This document shows, piece by piece, positions 17,034-25,777 of a DNA stretch of 64,000 nt (position 1 is its first letter; the number at the start of each line of letters is the position of its first letter). The notes below the pieces were generated by a model. It made no database searches. It was given only the letters and a program-made list of their open reading frames with translations, and was not told the origin of the DNA. A program made the position numbers and the translations under genes. Source of the stretch: Thiomonas sp. FB-Cd. Its GTDB lineage: Bacteria > Pseudomonadota > Gammaproteobacteria > Burkholderiales > Burkholderiaceae_C. Where the stretch lies: positions 2,717,478 to 2,781,477 of the forward strand of contig NZ_JPOE01000002.1 in assembly GCF_000733775.1 (NCBI RefSeq), given 5' to 3'.

Positions 17034-17196
17034 TGCGACGTGGGTACGCGTCACGGCGTAGGGTAGGACGGGCGGCCACCCCATCTAGGTCGGACCGATC
17101 GGCCCCCTCCACAGTTCGCGCCTCATCGCGCTCAACCACGTGGCGTTGAGCAGCGGTGACGAGCCCCTTTTGCTGCCTCGATTTGCCACCGGAGAT

Positions 17197-17357
17197 GTTG
17201 ACGCCGACGCGGGATGGAGCAGACAGAGCAGCGTGTTCCGCTCCATCCGTGACCAGCCTCGATTGCCATAGCCCATTCATCTGGCTGGTTATTCACGGCG
17301 GCCGCCTGGTCTCGACTTCGCTCAGCAGCATGGTCAAGGCAACGTCAGCGGCAGCAT
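17197..17357. repeat. 161-base repeat, copy A
   Basis: Aligns without gaps to 51974-52134 in the same orientation, with most bases identical (for example CGATTGCCATAGCCCATTCA versus TGATTGCCATAACCCATTCA). Copy B ends exactly where an IS1634-type transposase fragment begins; here the copy is followed by the panD region. I see no gene in the 374 bases between thiG and panD other than this repeat. Confidence 0.75.
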
Positions 17358-17407
17358 AATGCGTTCGAAGAGTGACACGACGCCGTGTCACACCCCGGAC
17401 TCAACTG

Positions 17408-17794
17408 ATGCCCAATAATCCGATGAACCTCAGTGCGAATCGCATCATGCTCCGCGCAAAGTTGCATCGTGCCACGCTCACTGGGGCCGATCTGCATTAC
17501 GAGGGGTCGTGCGGCATCGATCAGGCGTTGCTGAATGCTTGCGACATTCTTCCCGGCGAGAAGATCGATATTTACAACGTGACCAATGGCGCACGCTTGA
17601 GTACCTATGCAATCGTCGAGCCCCACGGGAGCGGTCGCATTACCCTCAACGGCTCCGCCGCCCGACATGCGGCAATCGGCGATTTGCTCATCATTTGCAC
17701 TTATGCGCCGATGGACGATGCCACAGCACGTGCGTTTCGTCCTCGTATTGCGCTGCTCGACCCCAATAACCGCATTGCCTCCATGAAGGAGTAG
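17408..17794 (+). CDS. panD: Aspartate 1-decarboxylase PanD
   Basis: Makes beta-alanine from aspartate for pantothenate and CoA synthesis, using a pyruvoyl group made by self-cleavage. MLRAKLHRATLTGADLHYEGSCGID contains the Gly-Ser cleavage site (GS of YEGSCGID). IYNVTNGARLSTYAI and GSGRITLNGSAARHAAIGDLLIIC match the family throughout. With start 17408 the protein has 128 residues; the conserved family start is nearer ATG 17447 (115 residues), and neither has a clear RBS. No other pantothenate genes adjoin. It follows repeat copy A by 50 bases, so its promoter may lie in mobile sequence. Confidence 0.9.
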   Translation: MPNNPMNLSANRIMLRAKLHRATLTGADLHYEGSCGIDQALLNACDILPGEKIDIYNVTNGARLSTYAIVEPHGSGRITLNGSAARHAAIGDLLIICTYAPMDDATARAFRPRIALLDPNNRIASMKE

Positions 17795-17888
17795 GCAACG
17801 GAGTCCAGCGACCCCATGCCAGTAATCTGCTTGAAGATGCCCGCAGACATAGGTCGGCTGCGGGGGCTTCTGTACCGGGCCATCCTCC

Positions 17889-18143
17889 ATGCATGGTCAC
17901 CACAACGACACGAGCGGCAATTTGCGGAACACGGTGGAAGTCGCCGAGCAGGTACGCGCGCTGTGTGCTGAGCGCCTGTATGTGCACCGCGACCTCGCGG
18001 TGTTGTCGGCGTTGCTACATGATTGTGGCAAAGCGGTGGAATACCGGCTCAAGCCTGATGGGAGCTGGGGGCACTATCACCGTCATCTGGGACGGCAGCC
18101 GTTTCGGGCAGCCGTCACGCAGGCCGCTGCTGAAATGGCTTGA
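17889..18143 (+). pseudogene. HD-domain fragment (relaxase/TraI-type HD protein)
   Basis: An 84-residue fragment starting MHGHHNDTSGNLRNTVEVAEQV and containing the metal-binding HD motif in LSALLHDCGKAVEY. This resembles the HD segment of large conjugative-element proteins of the TraI/MobH type, which are several hundred residues long; here only the HD core remains, with stop codons soon after. It sits at the left edge of a stretch of IS and toxin-antitoxin debris, consistent with a decayed mobile element. A small stand-alone HD protein is the alternative. Confidence 0.5.
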
Positions 18144-18213
18144 GCCATGAGTCCAGGCTGGCCCCTTCTTCGCTTCCTTCCCTTTTTTCCTCTTTCCGGC
18201 AATCGGAGGGCCT

Positions 18214-18372
18214 ATGCATTGGACGTTAATCGTCGTTTTCCTGTTGGTGATGGCTGTGATCCTGGCGATGGCGGGTCGTGATGCACGCCAAACGATCTGG
18301 CGTGAGATCTGGGCCACGGCCTTGCACGATTGGCATGCCTTACTACGACTGTTCGGGCGCGGGCGTAACTAG
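18214..18372 (+). CDS. Small membrane protein, 52 residues
   Basis: A short gene with a good RBS (GGAGGG, 18205-18210) before ATG 18214. Residues 3-20 (WTLIVVFLLVMAVILAMA) form one membrane helix; the rest is a charged, Trp-rich tail (REIWATALHDWHALLRLFGRGRN). Family and function unknown. The last 121 bases are duplicated at 19480-19600 without the RBS or the start, so the second copy is truncated. The duplication brackets the IS110 remnant and the toxin-antitoxin genes. Confidence 0.55.
   Translation: MHWTLIVVFLLVMAVILAMAGRDARQTIWREIWATALHDWHALLRLFGRGRN
18252..18372. repeat. 121-base direct repeat, copy 1
   Basis: Nearly identical to 19480-19600, same orientation and same length, with a few substitutions only (for example CGATGGCG versus CGCTGGTG). 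It covers the 3' part of the small membrane-protein gene including its stop codon. Confidence 0.85.
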
Positions 18373-18499
18373 ACATCATGGTCGCCAGGAGGCACTGCTA
18401 GGCGGGGATCGACCTCCTAGGGATTCGTAGGTTGCACGCAAACGTGCCGAGCTACGTGCTGTGAGCCTGTCATCAGCAACTGTTGTGTGGAGGCCGACC

Positions 18500-18745
18500 A
18501 TGAACGAGGATACCAAGGTGTACGTGGGACTGGACGTGCATAAGGCGTCGATTGCGATCGCGCAGGCCGCGCCCGGCAGGGGCCGGCGCGGCTGGTGGGT
18601 GAGGTCGCGCACGACGTGAACCGGTTGATCAAGAGGCTGCAAGCGCTGGGCAAACCCGAGGACGTGGAATTCGTGTACGAGGCCGGGCCCGCGGGTTACG
18701 GTTTGCAACGCAAGCTGCAGGCGCTGGGCTACGCATCCGCAGCTC
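18500..18745 (+). pseudogene. IS110-family transposase remnant (N-terminal part, frameshifted)
   Basis: Starts with a good RBS and MNEDTKVYVGLDVHKASIAIAQAAPGR, the N-terminal RNase-H-like (DEDD) segment of IS110 transposases. The frame then shifts near 18585 and continues as GEVAHDVNRLIKRLQALG and VYEAGPAGYGLQRKLQALGYA. Homology stops abruptly at about 18745, next to the antitoxin gene. About four fifths of the expected transposase is missing, so it is inactive. Confidence 0.85.
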
Positions 18746-18757
18746 ACAGGAACAACC

Positions 18758-19039
18758 TCAGGCGGACTCCATCACGCGCATTTCGACGTGCAGTCCAGCC
18801 TTGGTCGCCATGTTGACCAAGGCATCCAAACCGAACAGATTGATCTTGCCACGGACCATATCGGACACGCGCGGCTGCGTCACGCCGAGCATCTGCGCAG
18901 CTTGCGCTTGACTCATGCCGCTGCGGGTGATGTGTTCGCGCAGGGCGGTCATTAAGGCGGAACGCAGCTTCATGTTCTCGGCTTCTTCGGGCGTGTCCTC
19001 GATGGCGTCCCAGACGCTGGTGAATCGTTGCTTGCTCAT
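18758..19039 (-). CDS. XRE-family antitoxin, HigA-like
   Basis: A 93-residue protein with a helix-turn-helix at about residues 42-75 (MSQAQAAQMLGVTQPRVSDMVRGK), preceded by a short helical N-terminus. It follows the toxin gene with a 4-base ATGA overlap (19036-19039), the toxin-first order of HigBA-type modules. It would neutralise the toxin and repress the operon through the palindrome at 19384-19399. The family is firm; the exact HigA subtype is inference. Confidence 0.88.
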   Translation of the reverse strand: MSKQRFTSVWDAIEDTPEEAENMKLRSALMTALREHITRSGMSQAQAAQMLGVTQPRVSDMVRGKINLFGLDALVNMATKAGLHVEMRVMESA

Positions 19040-19374
19040 GGTTCCAACTCCTTCAACACATCGCGGTATCGCTTAGCGGCCAGTTCCACGTCGGCCTTGC
19101 TGGTCTTCCCGGTCTTTTTCTGAAAACAGTGCAGGACATAGACGGCAGCGGCGAATTTCGCAACATAGAAGACCCGGAACGCGCCGCTCGCATCCCTGAT
19201 GCGGATTTCCTGGACGCTAGGGCCGACGGGGTGCATCGGCTTCCAGTCATCCGGTTCCAGTCCGTTTTGCACACGGTCGAGTTGATGCCCCGCTTCACGC
19301 CGCGCATCCTGCGGAAAGGCGCGCAGATCATCAAGCGCACTTCCCCTGAACTCGACGGGCTTCAGATCGGACAT
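19036..19374 (-). CDS. HigB/RelE-superfamily toxin (Gp49-like)
   Basis: A 112-residue basic protein of the phage-derived Gp49/HigB group, predicted to cut mRNA at the ribosome. Seen: VEFRGSALDDLRAFPQDARREAGHQLDRVQ, then IRDASGAFRVFYVAKFAAAVYVLHCFQKKTGKT, the RelE-fold strand-and-basic-residue block. ATG 19374 was chosen; an upstream TTG at 19389 lies inside the operator and is unlikely. Translational coupling to the antitoxin is through the ATGA overlap. The pair lies between the two 121-base repeats, which suggests it arrived with or was moved by that duplication. Confidence 0.88.
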   Translation of the reverse strand: MSDLKPVEFRGSALDDLRAFPQDARREAGHQLDRVQNGLEPDDWKPMHPVGPSVQEIRIRDASGAFRVFYVAKFAAAVYVLHCFQKKTGKTSKADVELAAKRYRDVLKELEP

Positions 19375-19383
19375 ATCAATAGT

Positions 19384-19399
19384 ATACAAAAATTTGTAT
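19384..19399 (-). promoter_or_regulatory. Palindromic operator/promoter of the toxin-antitoxin operon
   Basis: ATACAAA and TTTGTAT form a perfect 7-base inverted repeat around AA, 10 bases upstream of the toxin ATG. On the minus strand TATACT, overlapping its end, could be the -10 element. It is the only strongly AT-rich site in this GC-rich neighbourhood. Confidence 0.55.
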
Positions 19400-19479
19400 T
19401 TTTACGCCAGACCACCGCGCACTACCCTAACTTCGCCGCCAGCCGTTCTGCCTCCACGTGTGTGTACCGTCTGAGCATA

Positions 19480-19600
19480 GGCTGTGATCCTGGCGCTGGT
19501 GGGTCGTGATGCACGCCAAACGATCTGGCGTGAGATCTGGGCCACGGCCTTGCACGATTGGCATGCCTTCCAGCGCCTGTTCGGGCGCGGGCGTAACTAG
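19480..19600. repeat. 121-base direct repeat, copy 2
   Basis: Second copy of 18252-18372. An in-frame stop lies just before it, so the membrane helix and start of the small protein are missing and this copy is not a complete gene. Confidence 0.85.
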
Positions 19601-19710
19601 CCCGCTGCTAGGATCGCCCCATGCATTGATCGCGCTTTCCTTTCGTCATGACGTGCTGGGCCGATGCCAGGCCCGCGCACGTCCTCGCAAACTCGACGAA
19701 AGGAAGTCTC

Positions 19711-19920
19711 ATGCATCCCGATTTGTACGCTGCCGCGCTGCAGCCTCTTCAGGCGGGCGCGGTCATCATTGAAGTGACCGCCGCACCGTCCACGTACCGC
19801 ATCGCCTTGGGCCACGACAGCGTGCCCATTCCAGGCCATGTGGTGCAGCAGTTGGTGGCGCACCGCAAGATTCACGCGGTCTGCCAAGTCTCAGGCAAAC
19901 GGAGGTTTGTGCTGCGCTGA
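19711..19920 (+). CDS. Hypothetical protein, 69 residues
   Basis: A small soluble protein with a good RBS (AGGAAG, 7 bases before ATG 19711). It begins MHPDLYAAALQPLQAGAVIIEV and ends VSGKRRFVLR. No family recognised; no membrane segment or cysteine motif. It lies alone after repeat copy 2 and is followed within 15 bases by a strong hairpin, which supports it as a short transcription unit. Confidence 0.5.
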   Translation: MHPDLYAAALQPLQAGAVIIEVTAAPSTYRIALGHDSVPIPGHVVQQLVAHRKIHAVCQVSGKRRFVLR

Positions 19921-19933
19921 GATCGCTCAAGAA

Positions 19934-19973
19934 AACCTGGCGCTACCCACGAGGCAACGGGTAGCGCCGGGTT
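19934..19973 (+). terminator. Hairpin after the 69-residue gene, probable terminator
   Basis: AACCTGGCGCTACCC pairs with GGGTAGCGCCGGGTT (15 pairs, one G-T) around a 10-base loop, followed by a short T-run. It lies between a plus-strand gene and a minus-strand small gene and may serve both. Confidence 0.55.
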
Positions 19974-20045
19974 TCAAGACGCGGGGTTTGGGCATCGCCG
20001 CTGCATGCACAGGCCGACGAACGCCGTCGCAAGACCCAGAGGGGC

Positions 20046-20189
20046 TTATTCCTCGCCTTTGATCTCCGATATCAAGCGGGGACCGTTGCGAGCGAACCGA
20101 GCGTAGACGGCGACGCCGATCACACCCACCATGGCGATGAGCACTTCTGTCGCGAGTGAAATCTCATAGATCCATCGACCGAGGTTCAT
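20046..20189 (-). CDS. Small membrane protein, 47 residues
   Basis: The ORF starts at 20189 with MNLGRWIYEISLATEV, has one membrane helix (about 15-33, VLIAMVGVIGVAVYARF) and ends with a charged tail (RLISEIKGEE). It is too short for family recognition, and there is no clear RBS. It is convergent with the 69-residue gene across the hairpin at 19934 and lies downstream of the IS110 pseudogene on the same strand. Confidence 0.4.
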   Translation of the reverse strand: MNLGRWIYEISLATEVLIAMVGVIGVAVYARFARNGPRLISEIKGEE

Positions 20190-20231
20190 GGGGCACCACA
20201 AGGTTCTGAAAGGGGCACCCGATCTTAATCT

Positions 20232-21225
20232 CTACGTCTGGGCTCTCGCCGGGAAAGCAATGCGCTGGTACTGATTCGCCTTCGTCAGCCATGCCTCAGT
20301 GAGGTTCGTGAAGTTCATCTTCGCCAGTCTCCACCATTTCCTGGCGATTTCCGCTGTACGAGCCGGCTGTAGACTCTCCTTCGCTGTCGAAACGCAGACG
20401 CAACTTTTGTCCCCTAGCAGCCGAGTGATCCAACCTGACGTCGGTGCCCTGGCGATCACAGCTCTGGCCCTCGCAATCAGCAGGGTACGCAAATAGGTAT
20501 CGCCACGCCTGGAGATGCCCAACTGCTGCGTCTTTCCCCCGGTACCGACCTGCCGCGGCGTCAGCCCAACCCAAGACGCAAACTGGCGACCAGATATGAA
20601 GGTCGAGAAATCTCCGACGGCCGCCACCAGCGCTGAGACTGTCAACTCCACAACGCCGGGAATTTGCTGGATCGCCTGCATCTGCCGATCTTCCCGGATC
20701 ATGGCGCGCAGCCGCTGACCAAGGTGATCGATGTCATCTTGCAAGGCTTCAATGCGCCTGAGTTGCTCCTGTACGCTGAGCACCAGATCGGCGGGTAGCA
20801 GATCATCGTCCTGTGCCTTGGCCAGCTCGCCCTGGATCGTTGCGAGCAGTTGGTTGTGGCCCACCGGCAGAGCGATGCAGAACTCGGCCAAGATGCCGTG
20901 CAGCGCATTGGTTTGCATGATGCGCATCTTCATGAGCTAGCGGCGCGTGCCGTGCAAGGCCATGCAGGCTTGTTGCCGCTCCGTCTTGACGGGGGCAGGC
21001 TTGATATGGGGCTTCTGGGCTGCGACCCAAATCGCCTGCGCATCCATGGCGTCGGTCTCGTTTCGCAGCAAGGCTGCGCTGGCATTTGGCGAAGAATTCG
21101 GTGAGCTTAGCGCGCTTGATCTGGCGGCGCTGAATCTCGCCGGTCTCCTCGTCAACGATGTGCAACTGGAACAAGGACTTGGCCAAATCCAGACCAATGA
21201 CTGGCAGATTTGCAGTAGATCGCAT
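20232..21225 (-). pseudogene. IS110-family transposase, broken
   Basis: Starts at 21225 (MRSTANLPVIGLDLAKSLFQ), the DEDD N-terminal domain of IS110. A frameshift near 21070 moves the reading to NETDAMDAQAIWVAAQ and VKTERQQACMALHGTRR, an in-frame stop falls near 20938, and the frame then continues as LMKMRIMQTNALHGILAEF with the C-terminal transposase_20 part (IPGVVELTVSALVAAVGDFSTF, FASWVGLTPRQVGTGGK, RRGDTYLRTLL). The last 60 residues do not align with the family as I know it. At least two lesions, so it is inactive. It is a different copy from the remnant at 18500. Confidence 0.85.
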
Positions 21226-21314
21226 GGTGAGGCCTCCAGGTTTAGGTGGTTGCTAGAGCTTCCACTTTGGTACTCTGATGCCGTTTCTGCGAGGCCCCCA
21301 CTGAATGGATGGTC

Positions 21315-21770
21315 TCACTTCAGCGGCCGCGCTGTAGGTGGGCGGACCATGCCATCTCCGGGGCGGTTCAGCAAGCAGCAGTAGCGGTCGTAGCAGCCGT
21401 GGAAGAATCGCTGCTCGTTCTGGCAGTACAGCGGGTTGTTGGTGCCGTCGAAGTCCAGCACCAACTCCTTCGGCGGGCTCTGGATGTAGCCTTGCCAGCC
21501 CATTTCTCGAGCCAGAACTGGGTAGGGGCGCTGGCAATTTCACGGTCCACGCCCACGGCGGTCTGCGTGGGCACGCCCTGAGGCAGCGCACCGTGGTCGC
21601 CCAGGTTTTCCCAGCCCAGCGCCAGACCGTAGACGCGCTGGCCAACTACTGCCCGGCCAATCTCAACGAACTCAACACCACAGCTCGCGCCAAGCCCAAG
21701 AGCGGCCAGCGGGGTGGTGTCGCGGCGCAGACCGTGGCGACGCCTTAAGGGGGACCAAGGGGCCAAAGGG
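21315..21770 (-). pseudogene. IS1380-family transposase remnant
   Basis: Two frames on the minus strand give parts of one protein. AVVGQRVYGLALGWENLGDH followed by a Leu/Gln stretch is the N-terminal middle part; ELVLDFDGTNNPLYCQNEQR and FFHGCYDRYCCL contain the first catalytic Asp region of IS1380 (usually LDFDATDNPLYG). Much of the element is missing and the frames are shifted. It abuts the histidine-kinase gene at its 3' side. Confidence 0.7.
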
Positions 21771-21774
21771 GCGC

Positions 21775-23412
21775 TCAACCCTGCGGCGCGCTCTCCCAGG
21801 CGGGCCAGTCGAGCCACACCCGCGTGCCCTGCCCCATGCTGCTGGCGGCGCCCACCCCGCCGCCATGCAGGCGAACAATGTTGCGCACCAGCGCCAGGCC
21901 CAGCCCCAGGCCACCGCGACTGCGGCTGCGCGCCGGATCGGCGCGGTAGAAGCGGTCGAACAGATAGGGCAGGTGCTCGGCGGCGATGCCGCAGCCGGTG
22001 TCGGCCACTTCAAGGTGCAGACACGCGCCTTGGGCCTGGGTGGACAGCGCAGCGCATGGCTGGGCGGACAGCGTCACCACGCCGCCTGCAGGCGTGTGCG
22101 CCAGCGCGTTGCCGATGAGGTTGACCAAGGCGCGCTGCAGCAACATGCGGTCGGCGCGCAGCGCCAGCCCGGACGCCGCCTGCACCTGCAGGCGCACCCC
22201 GGCCTCGGCTGCGGCGGCATCGAAGAACTCGGCCAGGGCGTTCAGTTCATACGCCGCATCCAGACGCTCCAAGCGCAGCGCGGCGTCAGGCTGCTCGGTC
22301 TGCGCCAGGAACAACAAGGCCTGGATCATGTTCGACAAGCGCGCGCATTCCTCCACCGCCGACTCAAGCGCCTCGCGGTATTGCCCCGGCTCGCGCGGGC
22401 GGCCCAGCGCCACTTCCAGCTCGCCCCAGAGGTTGGAAATAGGTGTGCGCAACTCGTGGGCAATGTCGGCGGAGAACTGCGAAATGCGGCCGAACGATTC
22501 CTCCAGTCGCTGCAGCGTGGCGTTGAACGACAGCGCCAGGGTGTGCAGCTCATCCGGCAGATGCTGGGTGTCCAGGCGCCGGTGCAGATCTTGCGCGCCG
22601 ATGTCGCGCGCGGCGTCGGCCATGTGGCGCAAGGGGCGCAGGCCGCGCCAGGCGATGACGTAACCCGCGGCTGCGGCCACCAGAATGGCGGTGAGCAGGA
22701 CCACCGTCAGGCGCAGGCGGTAGTCGGCCAGGATGTGCGACTCGGTGCTGCGGTTCAGCGCCACCTCGATGCGCATGGGCTGCAGCGGCGCGCCGGCGGA
22801 AAGCCGCCCCATCACGGGCAGCATAGCGGTGAGGAAATGCAGATCGTGATGCAGCTGCACTTTGCGCAGGCTTGGCGCGCCATTGGCCTGCAGCGCATCG
22901 AAACGCGCCGCGTCGAGCGCCGCGTTGAAGCCGGGGGTCTGCAACAGCACCCGGCCATCGGCAGCGCGCAGCCGCAGGAACAGATCGCGCGGCGCGTCTG
23001 GCGGCAGCGGCAGGTAAGCCTCCTGGCGCAGTTCGTCGCTGTCGGCGGCGTGGCTGCGCAGCACCGCCACCGCGGTATCGAGCTTGCGCAGCACCGATTC
23101 GCGGTCTTCCTGCATCATCCGCGCGTTCAAACCCCAGTACACCCAGGTGCTGGCGGCCAGCAGGATGAGCGCCAGGGTGAGCGCAAACGCCGCTGCCATG
23201 CGCGCCGCGAGCGAACGCAGCGGCAGGCCGTATTGGCGCAGGCGGCGCAGCGCAAACCCTCCCCACCAGTGAGGAGGAGACAAGCCACCGCCCGTGTCTC
23301 GCGACGGTGCAGGCAAGAAGCGGCCTGTCCTTCGCGCCGCGCCGTTTTCACCTCTCCCACCCTGCGGGGGAGGCAGGGTGGGAGAGGCGGCCTCGCCGGA
23401 CTCACCGCGCAT
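21775..23412 (-). CDS. Sensor histidine kinase of a heavy-metal two-component system (CusS-like)
   Basis: An inner-membrane kinase of about 545 residues. Two membrane helices (about 72-95 and 250-272) flank a periplasmic sensor; then HAMP ([19 protein letters not shown]), the dimerisation helix with phospho-acceptor His in [15 protein letters not shown] (about H319), and the ATPase boxes [36 protein letters not shown] and [14 protein letters not shown]. Heavy-metal kinases (CusS/IrlS/CzcS) share this layout. The start at 23412 overlaps the end of the regulator gene. The first 70 residues are odd: they include a palindromic element (23352-23386) and SPPHWWGGF, so the native start may be nearer the first helix. 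The target is probably the divergent efflux operon. Confidence 0.88.
   Translation of the reverse strand: MRGESGEAASPTLPPPQGGRGENGAARRTGRFLPAPSRDTGGGLSPPHWWGGFALRRLRQYGLPLRSLAARMAAAFALTLALILLAASTWVYWGLNARMMQEDRESVLRKLDTAVAVLRSHAADSDELRQEAYLPLPPDAPRDLFLRLRAADGRVLLQTPGFNAALDAARFDALQANGAPSLRKVQLHHDLHFLTAMLPVMGRLSAGAPLQPMRIEVALNRSTESHILADYRLRLTVVLLTAILVAAAAGYVIAWRGLRPLRHMADAARDIGAQDLHRRLDTQHLPDELHTLALSFNATLQRLEESFGRISQFSADIAHELRTPISNLWGELEVALGRPREPGQYREALESAVEECARLSNMIQALLFLAQTEQPDAALRLERLDAAYELNALAEFFDAAAAEAGVRLQVQAASGLALRADRMLLQRALVNLIGNALAHTPAGGVVTLSAQPCAALSTQAQGACLHLEVADTGCGIAAEHLPYLFDRFYRADPARSRSRGGLGLGLALVRNIVRLHGGGVGAASSMGQGTRVWLDWPAWESAPQG
23352..23386. repeat. Perfect hairpin element inside the 5' end of the kinase gene
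   Basis: CTCTCCCACCCTGC and GCAGGGTGGGAGAG are perfect 14-base arms around a 7-base GGGGGAG loop. Such G/C-rich boxes with the coding sense [11 protein letters not shown] are typical of dispersed intergenic palindromes of Burkholderiales and other proteobacteria. Here the element is read in frame. Confidence 0.55.
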
Positions 23413-24079
23413 CGCGCGCCTCCAGCACATAGCCCACGCCGCGCACGGTATGCAGCAGCGGCGTGGGATAGGGGTCGTCGAGCTTGCTGCGCAGGCGACG
23501 GATGTGCACGTCCACCACATTGGTGTCGCTGGCGAAATTCATGTCCCACACCTGCTCGGCAATCAGCGTGCGCGACAGCACCTCGCCCGCGCGCCGCGCC
23601 AGCAGCGCCAGCAGGGCGAACTCCTTGGGTGTGAGCGCCAGCCGCTGGCCGCCGCGCTCGGCGCGCTGGCGATGCAGATCGACGCTGAGATCAGCCACCT
23701 CCACCACTTCGGGCATGCGCGCCGGCCCGCGCCGCAGCACGCTACGCACCCGCGCCAGCAACTCGGAAAACGCGAAGGGCTTGACCAGGTAATCGTCCGC
23801 CCCCAGTTCCAGCCCGCGCACGCGGTCGGCCACGCCGTCCCGTGCGGTCAGCATCAGCACCGGAGTGGCCAGCTTGCGCCGCAACTCGCGCAGCACGCTC
23901 CAGCCGTCGCGACCCGGCAGCATGGCGTCGAGCACGACGAGGTCGTAAGGCTCGGTGAGGGCCAGATGCAGGCCATCGGTGCCGTCCGCGGCGACGTCGG
24001 CGACAAAGCCATTCTCGCCCAAACCACGTTTGAGATAGGCCGCGGTCTTGGCCTCGTCTTCCACGATCAGGATGCGCAT
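23402..24079 (-). CDS. Heavy-metal response regulator, OmpR family (CusR/IrlR-like)
   Basis: A 225-residue regulator: receiver domain with acidic EDE pocket ([11 protein letters not shown]), phospho-acceptor Asp51 in [11 protein letters not shown] and Lys in [15 protein letters not shown], then a winged-helix domain ([44 protein letters not shown]). The [16 protein letters not shown] pattern is typical of copper/silver and related metal regulators. Start ATG 24079 gives the canonical N-terminus. It overlaps the kinase gene by 11 bases (one operon) and is divergent from the efflux operon, with a clear inverted repeat between them. Confidence 0.92.
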   Translation of the reverse strand: MRILIVEDEAKTAAYLKRGLGENGFVADVAADGTDGLHLALTEPYDLVVLDAMLPGRDGWSVLRELRRKLATPVLMLTARDGVADRVRGLELGADDYLVKPFAFSELLARVRSVLRRGPARMPEVVEVADLSVDLHRQRAERGGQRLALTPKEFALLALLARRAGEVLSRTLIAEQVWDMNFASDTNVVDVHIRRLRSKLDDPYPTPLLHTVRGVGYVLEARDAR

Positions 24080-24125
24080 GCCCGAATTGTCAACCCGCGC
24101 CGGGCTTTGTCGCGTGTCCGTCTGC

Positions 24126-24158
24126 AACATGACCAAATCGTCATGTTGTCGTCATGTT
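24126..24158. promoter_or_regulatory. Operator between regulator and efflux operon
   Basis: AACATGAC and GTCATGTT form a perfect 8-base inverted repeat with a 6-base spacer (24126-24147). A third GTCATGTT follows as a direct repeat (24151-24158). Location and form suit a binding site for the OmpR-type regulator controlling both directions. Confidence 0.65.
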
Positions 24159-24189
24159 GGCGCCAGTGGTTGCGCCGCAACATCCAGCC

Positions 24190-25704
24190 ATGCGAACTGC
24201 CCTCATGCCGCCCCGCGTATCCAGCAAGCCCTTGCTGGCTGGCCTGCTCGCCGCCTTGCTCGCCGGCTGTGCCAGCATGCCACCTCCTGCGCCCGGCGTC
24301 ACGCCGCAGGCCAGCGCGCAGGCGCTGGTGCGGCGCAGCTTGTTCGACCTTGGTTTGCAACGTTTCATCACTTTGCAAATGAACGCACCGCAGCCTGCCG
24401 ATCAAGCCTGGACGCTGCAACGCTTGAGTCTTGCCGCGCTGTACTTTCATCCCGCCCTGCGGGTGGACCGTGCCGGCGTGCAATTGGCCGAGGCTGATTT
24501 ACAGATCGCCAAGCAATGGCCCAACCCCAGCCTGCAGCTCGGCCTGAAATACGGCAGTGCGGCGGCGCTGATGGCGCCGAGCCCGTGGACCGTCGGCGCG
24601 GCCATCGGCCTGCTGCTGGAGTCGCACGCGCAGCGCCAGGCTCAGGCCGCGCAGGCCGCGGCCGGTGTGCGTGCGGCACGCTTGCTGTTGCGCGGCGCAA
24701 GCTGGAAAGTGCGCTCGCGCGTGCAGCAGGCTTATGTCGCGCTGTGGGCGGCGCAGCAGCAGACCCAGTTGCAACAGCAGGTGCTGGACGTCGCCCTGGA
24801 ACTGCAAGGCCGCACCACCGCCCGCGCCCAAAGTGGCTGGGACTCGCCACTGGCCGCCGCGCTGGCTCAAGCCGCCGCGCAAACCGCAGCCCTGCAACGC
24901 AGCCGCGACCTGGGGCTGGAACAGGTCGCACATGCTGCGCTGGCCGCCGCGCTGGGCGTGCCCGACGCCGCCTTGCGCGCAGTGCACATTGACTTCTCCG
25001 CGTTGGCCGCCGCCCCGCCACAGCCCGACGCCGCACGCCTGACACAGCTGCGCGGCATCGCCCTGGCGCACCGCGACGACGTGCGCGCCGCCTGGCAACA
25101 GGAACAGGCCGCGCAAGCCGCGCTGCAACTGGCGCAGGCGCTGCGCGACGGCGGGCCGCCGATGATTGCGCCCGGCGCCGAACGCGACCAGGGGGTGAAC
25201 CGCCTGACCCTCAGCGCCCGCGTGCCGCTGCCGCTGTTCAACCAGCACCAGGGACAAATTGCCGCCGCCCGCGCCCGTTTGTCACAGACCCGGGCGGTGC
25301 TGCAGCAGGTGCAGGGGCAGGTGCTTGAGCGCATCGAACAGGCCGAGGCCGCGTTGCAGGCCGCGCAAGACGAAACCCGCCGCTCCGACAGCCTGCGCGC
25401 GGAGAACCTGGAACTGCTGCAAGCCGACGAGGCCGCCCAGAACCAGGGCCTGATCGGCCCGGTGCAAGTGCTGCGCGCGAAGCTGCGCGCCCTCGCCACG
25501 GAACACGCCGCGCTGCAGGCCCGCACCGCGCAATGGCAGGCGCTGGGCGCGCTGCAAGCGGTTTTGCAGCATGAGCTGAAGCCACCGGATGCGCAGATGC
25601 GAAAAACCGCGGCACCCGCCGCTGCTCCCTTGGCGCCGCAGCTCAAGACCTCACCACATCTTTCCGCCGTGGCGTGGCACTCCCAATTTTCAGAAGCGCG
25701 ATGA
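24190..25704 (+). CDS. Outer-membrane efflux lipoprotein (CusC/CzcC/TolC family)
   Basis: First gene of the divergent efflux operon: the outer-membrane duct for the adaptor and RND pump that follow. A lipoprotein signal is visible (LLAGLLAALLAGC, lipobox LAGC), then long Ala/Gln-rich coiled helices typical of the TolC periplasmic barrel in two repeats (QAEADLQIAKQWPNPSLQLGLKYG; LSARVPLPLFNQHQGQIAAARA). About 504 residues. Two ATGs compete (24190 and 24205); either leaves the signal intact. The C-terminus is extended by a Pro/Ala-rich tail. Confidence 0.85.
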   Translation: MRTALMPPRVSSKPLLAGLLAALLAGCASMPPPAPGVTPQASAQALVRRSLFDLGLQRFITLQMNAPQPADQAWTLQRLSLAALYFHPALRVDRAGVQLAEADLQIAKQWPNPSLQLGLKYGSAAALMAPSPWTVGAAIGLLLESHAQRQAQAAQAAAGVRAARLLLRGASWKVRSRVQQAYVALWAAQQQTQLQQQVLDVALELQGRTTARAQSGWDSPLAAALAQAAAQTAALQRSRDLGLEQVAHAALAAALGVPDAALRAVHIDFSALAAAPPQPDAARLTQLRGIALAHRDDVRAAWQQEQAAQAALQLAQALRDGGPPMIAPGAERDQGVNRLTLSARVPLPLFNQHQGQIAAARARLSQTRAVLQQVQGQVLERIEQAEAALQAAQDETRRSDSLRAENLELLQADEAAQNQGLIGPVQVLRAKLRALATEHAALQARTAQWQALGALQAVLQHELKPPDAQMRKTAAPAAAPLAPQLKTSPHLSAVAWHSQFSEAR

Positions 25705-25777
25705 GCGCCACGCCTGTGGCGTGCCGCCGCCAGCGATCAACGCCCAACGCTCTCGCACAAACATCGATGAAGCCATC

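Noticed and set aside
21865..23634. A 589-codon plus-strand open frame antisense to the histidine kinase
   Set aside because: It is a GC-rich shadow: Arg/Gln/Ala-heavy translation with no domain, opposite a kinase with every expected motif.
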